A DNA stretch of 64,000 bases from Terebella lapidaria (lineage: Eukaryota > Annelida > Polychaeta > Terebellida > Terebellidae): assembly GCA_949152475.1 (NCBI GenBank), contig OX424569.1:31541950-31605949 (forward strand), read 5' to 3'. The stretch's first letter is position 1. Every line of letters begins with the position of its first letter. A program made the position numbers and the translations under genes. A model generated the notes under the pieces. The model was given only the letters and a program-made list of their open reading frames with translations, was not told the origin of the DNA and searched no databases. Positions 56,001 through 64,000 of this stretch are shown one piece after another.

Positions 56001-59000
56001 ATGTTGTATGATGACATTCTGGACCATTGCGGGGATTTCGGCAGCTACCAAGCTGTGATGTTCATACTTCTGAGTATGATCAATTTTCCCACAGGTACGA
56101 CAGTTGGGGAACGATTCCTCATTTGCCTATAAATCAATGTGTACCTCTAGGTCCACATTTAATAAATCTGGATGCTCAATTTTATTTATTCCCATGTCCT
56201 AAAATTATTTTCAAAACATAGAAAAATATACGGAAATGATGACTCGTTTCTCGTACACGAAACAGCATGGCAGAATATGGCCATGACGTTATTTGCTGCC
56301 AGAATGGACCATTGGTGTGCAGTACCAGCGCTTGCCAACTTCTCACACGATCAACAAAAGGCCATCGCGATTCCATACGATGAAGACGACCCGGAAGCGT
56401 ACAGTCAGTGTACGTTTTACGATTTGCCGTACGAGAATTACACGATTGATGAGTTACTGACGTGGAATCGGACAGAGATGGCGCCACCGGGCACACCGGA
56501 AGTGGACTGTTCTAACGGCTGGGTGTACGACCAGACGGAGTTCGAATCCAGTCTAGTCAGTCAGGTACTCATTATGTAAACAAATATTACATTAAATTAA
56601 TCATTAAGCATTTCTCTTTTGGCTCATAGTAATACCATCATTTAGAATCATATAATTTCCCCGTCATCAATTTATTTCATATTATTATACAATATTGTAT
56701 TTTCATTATCATTATTTAGGTTATAATCATGTCATCGTAAGAAAGTTCTAATTGCATAACTCAATATTAGTTCATTAATTTGGGAGAAAGTTCTGCTTCA
56801 ACGACTGCGTTTCATCGTGTTGCTTAGACACAATGTTCCAGGATATTAAGACTCCTATTATCATAGCAGACATTGACTATGAGTGTATCGCCGACAGTTT
56901 GACTTGGTGTGTGACAAGGCCGGCCAAGTTCCGCTCATACAGACCATTTACATGTGCGGCTTCCTCGTCGGTTGTCTGGTCTTCGGTCAACTAGCGGACA
57001 AGTAAGCCTAGGCAATTACAGGATTCTTACCATTAATAAAGTATATCAGTTATTTCACTGAAAATACTTTAATACCACAATGCACATATATGCAACTGTA
57101 TGATAGCTTGATCGTTCTTGTTCTAAACCTTTACAAGAAATTACCATTGATTCCATTCCTTTGACATAATGAACGTTAACATTCTTGTAATTCATATATT
57201 TTCAAGACATCAAGTAACAAAACATTGCATTATTCTTACCCGTGCAGGATAGGCCGCCACAAGTCGCTGGTTATAGCCAATGTTATGCAGGTGGTCTGTC
57301 CCCTGACCGCCGCCTTTATGCCCGTGTACCCGGCCTACGTAGTCATGCGCTTCTTCTGCGGGGCCGCCTCGGCGGGCGGGATAACCATCCTCTTTGTCAT
57401 CAGTCGGTATTGCTTCGCAATATTGTAAATGAATCAATAATTTCTGATTATATGTTCAACTTCTTTTCTGGCATGTTTTTGTCGCTCTTTTTGGAGGGTG
57501 TGGGTGCCATTGGGCACGATGTCTTGCAACATTGAAATTTCTAGTCTTTTGTGAATTGATTCGTATACAGTAATTTTTCTACTAGTATCTGAGATTGTCG
57601 GGAAGTCAGCCAGGATGAAAGCCGTCGTACTGAGTAAGAATTTCTACGCCGTGGCCTATGTGATCCTGCCGGCCATGTCGTACGCCATCAGGGACCATCA
57701 GAAACTACAGATCGCCGTCGCTATATGCCCAGTGGCTCTCTGGATATCGCTCTTGTAAGTCGATATACCAAATATCATTGGGCATACTTTAGGGGATGAT
57801 TCAATTTGCTGTAAAAAAAATAGTACTGGGAAACCATTAAGTTAATTCCAGAGACCCGGCCTCTATTTAGGGTCCGGTGTTTGTTACTCAAAGTTGTGAC
57901 GTGTTGATTGTACGTGTTTGAAATGCACTCTAACAAGAAAATGCAGCTAACTGCGGGAGACGACATTAGAGCTCGAGCACACCATCAGCACCACGAGACC
58001 TGAATATATCTTACACAACGTTCCCCCTTCCCCTCCCCCCCCCCCCCCCCCTCACAAAAGAAGAAAATTGAAACATATCATGTCCCACATGATTCCAATT
58101 CATTCCCGTATATTATGATGAAACACATAGGCCTACTTCAATCATATTCCTAATGAGTAAACATAAACGCCTGATGATATTGAACCTCAATAAAATATCC
58201 TTAGAATATTGGAAACTATGAGGAATATCTGATAACACATGCATACTGAGCAAATTAAAAGACCAGTTTCAAATAAAAAGGTTTCGCAACCCAGCATAGA
58301 ACACCTTGTCATGTGATAAAATATGTCCAATTACGGTAAATGTAGTCGTTGTACCGCAGACGAATCGTTGTGTTTACTTCATGACGCCAAAGAAGGCCAC
58401 ACGCAAGGTTACATGTACATGCATGCACAAAATGCTGCACAGAAAATTGTGCGTTCCAAAGTACGCGTCATTGCGGTAAGATTTGCTTTGCATTCTGGGA
58501 ACGTGAATTTCCATCGGCTCCGCCATTTTGACGTTTTCCAGACGAGCTGACCATTTTGCGTAATTTTCTCAAACCTAACACATCGATTTATGCATTATAT
58601 ATCTGTGGAATATTCAAAGCTTGCCATCAAGTCGAGAGATTTTATGTCAAGGACGAAGAAAATCCTCATTTGAAGTAGGTGTACAGAGGTTTACATGCGA
58701 AAACGGGCGTCGATAAATTGGCATGAAACCTCCATAAAAAAGTCAGCACATAGACATGTAGAGAGTTGGGGGCTTCGCTCTAATGTCAAAAATTGAGTGA
58801 ATAACTTTCTTGGGAGATTAACACACAGCCAAAGAATGCAAGGTCCTTATCAACTCGATCTTTCTGCTTGGAACACTGACAATTTACTGTTTTAGTTTGG
58901 TTAAAAGTCTCCATAGAGATAGGTTTCAATTGAAATAATTCGTATAAAAATGGGCTTTTAAGTGTCTCTGGAAAGACACAGATCAGATCAGCGTATATGT

Positions 59001-61764
59001 AGGTCACGTATTGCCCTCGCAAATTAATAATAATTCCTGCATATACTCGCGCTGGTCAAAATTATGTAGACTGGGAGATGAACCATCATTAAATGACCTT
59101 CCTTCGACCTTTTTCCAATCATATCATAACGCAGCATTATCCCGGAGTCGCCTCGCTGGTTGATTCTGGAAGGTCGGGACGAGGAAGCCACCAAGATTCT
59201 CCAGAGAATGGCGGCTACAAACGGAGTAACTCTGCCGGAAAAACTCAACCTCGAAGATAACAGGGCCGTTGTAAGACGATTGTTTTATGTTTATGATACA
59301 TTCTTTGTAAACTGTTAGTGCTGAGGAAACTGAATAGCAAGTGCATGCCAATCTGAAGGAACTACATTGCATATTATGATAAAGATTAGAAGCTCTCCCC
59401 TATTGGGAAGAATTACGACACCAAAAACATTTCACTGTCATTGCACATAACTCAACATATTGACCTTTCCAAAGGACGAAATCAAGATTTTGGGCAGGAA
59501 CCCGAATGTTGGGGATTTGTTTCGGACGCCTGGTCTCCGCCGTGTCACAATTAACAGCTGGTTCAACTGGTAAATATTAGTTTAACAAATTGTTTTTTTC
59601 CACATTTATTTAATCGAGGTTTATGTATTTGTGAACACTCACTCGAGTTAGGCTTGTGTGAAAATCCGATATCATCTATGTAGCTTTGAGCATCACAGCA
59701 AAACTATTTGCTGTATTATATATGACAAGTATAGGCATTTCACAGAGCACATATATATTCTAAAGCTCTCATCTCTTAAGCTATATACTAGTATAAATTT
59801 AATTCCCAAAATATCAAATTGCAAAATCTCACCTCAACAGGTTCGCTACGAGCCTGGTGTATTACGGCCTGAGTTTAGGCGTGGACATGCTTCCCGGCAG
59901 TATATTTGTGAACACGTGTATAGCTGGGGCGATTGAAGTCCCCGCTATTGTCATCTGTGCCTTTGCGGTGGACATCATCGGGAGAAAATGGACGAACTTC
60001 TCCACGCTAATCGGTGCCGGAGTCAGCTGCTTCCTATGCATGGTTTTTATTGATGATCCAGGTTCGTTACTTGTTATTTCATATACCTCAAAGGGGCCTA
60101 TAGATATCAGCGTGAATTATGTCCACTCTAATTTCATGGTATGTTCATCAAAGTATGCCATATGTTCGGTTTGGTCTGGTGGCAGTTCACATTGTATTTA
60201 ATTAATTCGATAAAAGCTTTATACGACTGATATTTCAGAGGGAGGGGGCGAGTAATCAAAATCTATTCAGATCTTTGCTTCTTGTTTTGCTTGCTCGAAC
60301 ATTACACAATTATGTCCATACAAGATATATTACAAACCTGAAACAAACTAAATTTTATATTCATATGCATATACACACTCACAAGAGAGACCCCCCCCCC
60401 CCCCCACGTACACTACCTTTTAGAAACGGAGATCGCGGCGATATCCCTGTTGATGATCGGCAAGTTCTTCAGTGCCGGGACCTTTGCCGTGATTTACCTG
60501 TACGCCACTGAGCTGTTCCCTACTCTGGTACGGACGGTCGGCCTGGGGTCCTCGTCTATGATAGGGCGCGTGGGCGCTCTCATCCAACCGCAAGTCTCCA
60601 GGCTTGTACGTACATGTATCTCGTTCAGTTGGTGGTCGATTCCTGGAATATGAATCGTAGCGAATTGAGGCGTACCACAGGTTTCAATATGTGTAGTGTC
60701 AAGGAAACTGTTCTTATGTACCTATGGTCCGAAACTTGCAACATTTTAGATCCCTCAAATGTTCCTATTGGCTTGCGAGATAAGAAAGAATGTCGTCCAA
60801 TATTTGATTACGAAAATCATAACGATCATTATAGACGGGCAAAAATCAATTCAATTTTGAATGATTGAATTAAAACTGTAATATCTGTTAACCTTTCCAG
60901 ACCTTGGGCTAATTACATTCTCTTCCAATCACGGGATAAAGTATATTCGTGTATTTCTATACATCAAATCTTACTTTCTGCCTAGACAGACTTCAACTCG
61001 TTTATTGTATCACCTTTATCACGACTGTACGGCTGCAATGTACTAAATTTGATGGATCTACCGCAAGTATACAAAGTAAAATCTCACATACGCAGGAGGT
61101 ACTGTGGACGCCGGGTCCGTTCCTTGTGTTCGGAGCTGTGTCCTTTATCTCTGGTATACTGAGCTTGTTCTTTCCGGAGACCCTCGGCCGTAAACTGCCT
61201 GATACACTGGAGGAGGGCGAGGCATTCGCCAAGTACGCTTTTAAAAAACATACTTTATTGTAACAGTAGAAGCGGTTTTCATTATCATTCAATAATTCTT
61301 TTAACCGCTTTTAAATCTACATCATATTTCACCTAATCTCATGCGAATATTTCAACCAATTCTGAGAGAAATCATTGTCTTACAAGTAGTAAGTTTCGTC
61401 ATCAAAATCAGTTAATTTATCTGTATATTTCGAAGCATTTATCTGTATACATAGATACATTTATTTCAAAATTTCTTTCTGTCTGCCCAGGAATATTACG
61501 TTCCGAGTAAAACCCAAGAAGCTTCGTGAGCGAAACCAAACTATTGGTTCAGATAACCCAGCCTTCAGCCATATGGGTGAAATGTCCATCGGCAAAGATG
61601 ACGTTGAAAAGGAGAAAATGAAGAACGGATTTTCCACAGGACCTGAGATACATATCATGGAGAAAAATGGTGAAAAGTCCAATTTTACGCCAGCGAAGAG
61701 TGATGTTTCAATGAAACCAAATTCTCACATGAACAGTGAAACTGCCGAGTGGTCCAGATTGTGA
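56001..61764 (+). CDS. SLC22-family organic ion transporter, 11 exons, 621 aa
   Basis: Exons: 56001-56094, 56266-56564, 56898-57001, 57248-57402, 57586-57754, 59135-59270, 59475-59569, 59841-60061, 60424-60605, 61096-61232 and 61491-61764. They sum to 1866 nt with consistent phases. It starts MLYDDILDHCGDFGSYQ, the usual SLC22 N-terminus. A large first extracellular loop follows with Cys residues and NFS, NYT and NRT glycosylation sites, then FDLVCDKAGQ, GFLVGCLVFGQLADKIGRHK, IIPESPRWLILEGR, WFATSLVYYGLSL, IEVPAI, YLYATELFPTLVRTVGLG and FFPETLGRKLPDTLEEGE. Twelve membrane segments are expected for this major-facilitator family. The C-terminal tail (about 90 residues) is Lys-rich. Whether it carries cations, anions or carnitine cannot be told. 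The donor of exon 4 is a weak A|GTCGGT, chosen because it alone keeps the phase. Confidence 0.88.
57929..58775 (+). repeat. Dispersed repeat family R1, copy 2 (intronic)
   Basis: In the intron between exons 5 and 6 of the transporter gene. Same orientation as the copy at 46815-47520, including a poly-C run (58023-58051) at the equivalent position. It is somewhat longer because of an internal block (about 58110-58290) not seen in copy 1. Confidence 0.75.
60391..60405 (+). repeat. Poly-C run near splice acceptor
   Basis: Fifteen consecutive C 18 bp upstream of the exon 9 acceptor (CCTTTTAG) of the transporter gene. It supplies an extreme pyrimidine tract. Confidence 0.8.
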
Positions 61765-61791
61765 TTAGAAATTGTGCGAGTTGAGCGACAG

Positions 61792-61797
61792 AATAAA
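61792..61797 (+). terminator. Polyadenylation signal of the transporter gene
   Basis: AATAAA, 27 bp after the TGA stop. Confidence 0.65.
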
Positions 61798-62389
61798 TAT
61801 ACAGTATTATACTCGAATATTATTATTTTTTCATTCACAACTGACAGATTGCTCATTTTTGCCAATGGATATATTATCCAGTATTGGCGAGTATTTTGAA
61901 CATAACTTCATATCTCAGACTGTTTCATGAAGATTAATATTGACGGTTTTATATCCTTGCTCTAAATCTATTATACACATTACCAATTTTGATTTAGGAT
62001 TTAATTATAAGGTTTTGTTCAATTCATGAAAAATTTTTTTTTTAAATTAATCACCGTGAAAAAAGTATGCTTACAGTATACATCGAATGATCGATGTTGC
62101 AGCTGATTCGATGGTGGCTCATTCTAGTGATGATTGTTGAGTGCGGGTATTTATTTCTTTGCATGTATGATGTGCTTTACATAAATAAAAGAAATGACAT
62201 TTGGCATTTTGAATATTTTCCTGGAAAATATTACTCTGAGGCCTGAAATTCTTATCATGAAATGTTGGAATGAAACAATAACTAACTAGACGTCTCTTGA
62301 TTTTGAGAGTTATGCTAAAAAGTCAAATCACACATTCACATGTGCTCATAATACAAGTCTAGGTTCTATCTGTGTTTTCGAAGGCAGAG
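61798..62389. other. 3' flank of the transporter gene
   Basis: AT-rich, with no gene. A second possible AATAAA lies in ACATAAATAAAAG near 62180. Confidence 0.45.
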
Positions 62390-63345
62390 TTCAATTTACA
62401 TGTTTCAGTTTGGACATGACCTCGACATTCAAAACTGAAAGTCCTCTGAGGTCAAATTCAAGGTCAGCAAAAGGTGTGTCATATGTGACTTCCTATATGC
62501 TCATAATATTTAAGCTCTATCTAGAGTCGTTTTGTGTGTTCAATTTACACATTTCAGTTGAAATGTGACTTTGAGGATTAACACTCAAGGTCACTTAAGG
62601 TCAAGTTTTAGGGCAGCAAGAGATGTGTTATATAGGACTTCCTATATATAATAAAATTTCAAACCTAAGCTCTTTTTTCCTTCAGCCATGTTCAGCAGGC
62701 GTAAATTGACACATTTCAATTTGAACGTGACATCGAAATCATACACTCGAGGTCACGTACAGTCACCAAGAGATGTCCCATATACGATCCTCATAGGATC
62801 AAAACACAAACTTAACCTTTATCTGCAGTGGCTTCGTCAACAGAAGGCAATTTTCACAGTTCGGTTTGGATTTTAGACGTGGCCTTGAGATCCATTTCAT
62901 TTCAGTTCATATGAAGTCAGCTTCAAAACCACTAAAAGATCCGTCATATATGACTTCCCATATGCTTATAGAACCAACCATATATGCTCAGATAAGTCCC
63001 ATCTACAATCGGTTCGTATACAGTCACTTTACACATTTCAGTTTGGACGTAACCTTGAGATTCAACACTCCAGGTCACTTGAGGTCGAGTTCATGACCAT
63101 TAAGAAATTCGCCATATACAGTATGACTTCCTCTGTGCTCATCATACAAACCTGATCTCTATAGATCTGCAGTTATTTGGTATACAGAGACCAATTTCAG
63201 TTTGGACGTGACCTTCGAGATTGATCTATGAAATTCATGAGAGGTTAAGTTCAAGGTCGCATAAAGATGTGCTATAATATTACTCCCTGTAAGATCATAA
63301 TAAAAACCAAAGCTATATATACAAGTGCTTTGTTTCCAAAGCACT
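62390..63345 (+). repeat. About 150-bp tandem array with AGGTCA-type motifs
   Basis: Six degenerate units start near 62393, 62528, 62709, 62853, 63025 and 63186 at TTTACACATTTCAGTTTGGA-like words. Each continues with GTGACCTTGAG, AGGTCACTTGAGGTCA-like words, a GTTCAAGGTC block and GACTTCCTATATGCTCAT. The block GAGGTCAAATTCAAGGTCA and the following TTCCTATATG resemble the 133-bp satellite at 9.9-11.45 kb, so the two arrays are probably distant relatives. Confidence 0.7.
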
Positions 63346-63675
63346 TTTTTTTCATTTCAGGCCATTTGGGTATACATCTCAAGCGATTCAATCCATTTCG
63401 TCTTAATGTACATAGATAAATAGTTACGTAAATGCATACTCAGTGTCTGAGAAGGAAATTTCGCCTGTGTGGAAGCCTTTTGGATATATATTTTGGACAT
63501 TAACATTCCTTCTTCTCCAACAATCCTAATTTCATCGAGTGAACATGGAAACTAGAAAGTTTTTGAACAAATTCGGAGACGAGTGTATACATTTTGAGTC
63601 TTACAATCGATAAAAGGGCTTTTCTTCCTATTACAAGTTACAGATGGCCTAAAATTTCATGCTTGTCAAAAGAAT

Positions 63676-63790
63676 TGAGTGGCTGAGTGGATAGGAGTGG
63701 TGGCTCTTGAAGCGACGAAGCTCACAGTGCTGGGGGTCTCGAGCCTACGTCCTGGTGTGGCACTTATGAAGTGGAATTTTTCATCCTATT
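63676..63790 (+). mobile_element. tRNA-derived SINE-like head
   Basis: TGGCTGAGTGG at 63680-63690 matches the pol III A box. GGGTCTCGAGCCT at 63733-63745 resembles a B box with one extra base. The spacing of about 45 bp fits a tRNA with a long variable arm (Ser/Leu type). No tRNA cloverleaf is intact, so I read it as a SINE head. The right end is not determined. Confidence 0.5.
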
Positions 63791-64000
63791 TAATTAATAT
63801 TTACCCTACTGATGTAGGTTTTTTGCTCCTTAATGCTCACATAAAAAAATTTCGCCCAACATGAAGCTGTAAATTACAAGCCTCTGGCTTGTTTGCACGA
63901 GTGTTGGTTGCCCACAGTGTAAAGATAAATTTCGATTATTATCAGTATAAATCCATTGTAGATTTGGAAAAATTGGCTGTTGATGACGACGGACAACACA

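Noticed and set aside
57401-57407. Donor CG|GTATTG for transporter exon 4
   Set aside because: It looks like a better site but gives phase 2, while the next exon needs phase 1. The weaker A|GTCGGT keeps the conserved protein in frame.

Overview
The window is animal nuclear DNA. Protein-coding genes are split by GT-AG introns, AT-rich intergenic DNA is filled with eukaryotic transposons, and the host genes are of metazoan type: an SLC22 carrier, a fucolectin-type lectin and secreted LVIVD beta-propeller proteins. The gene content and repeat style suggest a marine invertebrate, most likely a lophotrochozoan such as a mollusc. That assignment is inference and weak. No rRNA gene, complete tRNA gene or CRISPR array was seen.

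Left part (1-15.4 kb): no convincing host gene. It holds (TTA)n microsatellites with perfect palindromes, a diverged solo-LTR-like copy (about 639-1190), two copies of a satellite-bearing element (about 2.58-3.36 kb and 9.80-11.90 kb), and a large imperfect palindrome (5278-12022). Each arm of that palindrome carries a decayed gene for a FEN/XPG-like PIN nuclease with a C-terminal Cys-rich CXC domain. A 0.5-kb foldback element lies at 13.8-14.3 kb.

Middle part (15.4-40 kb): a young 10.7-kb Gypsy-type LTR element (15378-26107) with a large extra 3' coding region sits inside a small inverted-repeat element. Next come two exons of a fucolectin-domain gene (minus strand, 26611-27421), a foldback element built of 21-bp repeats (27449-28230), a 2.4-kb inverted-repeat transposon with a 551-bp tandem duplication (29320-31761), a second, older-looking Gypsy-type element (31904 to about 37450) and a second foldback element (38417-39230).

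Right part (39.8-64 kb): this is the host-gene part. A two-exon orphan gene (244 aa, minus) is followed by two head-to-head paralogues of a secreted LVIVD-repeat protein (41838-45693 minus, 50077-54815 plus) and an 11-exon SLC22-type transporter gene (56001-61764 plus, 621 aa). I derived the exon models by eye from splice sites and reading phase. Both LVIVD models sum to exactly 1581 nt and the transporter model to 1866 nt. The window ends with a second tandem array rich in AGGTCA motifs and a tRNA-derived SINE-like head.

Most notable observations: (i) one LVIVD paralogue has an extra phase-0 intron whose interior repeats the exon-end/5'-splice-site segment about eight times; (ii) two sequence-unrelated foldback elements share TACGG termini, 6-bp target duplications and about 20-bp internal repeats; (iii) the palindromic PIN-CXC element; (iv) satellites that carry direct and everted AGGTCA nuclear-receptor-like motifs in most units.
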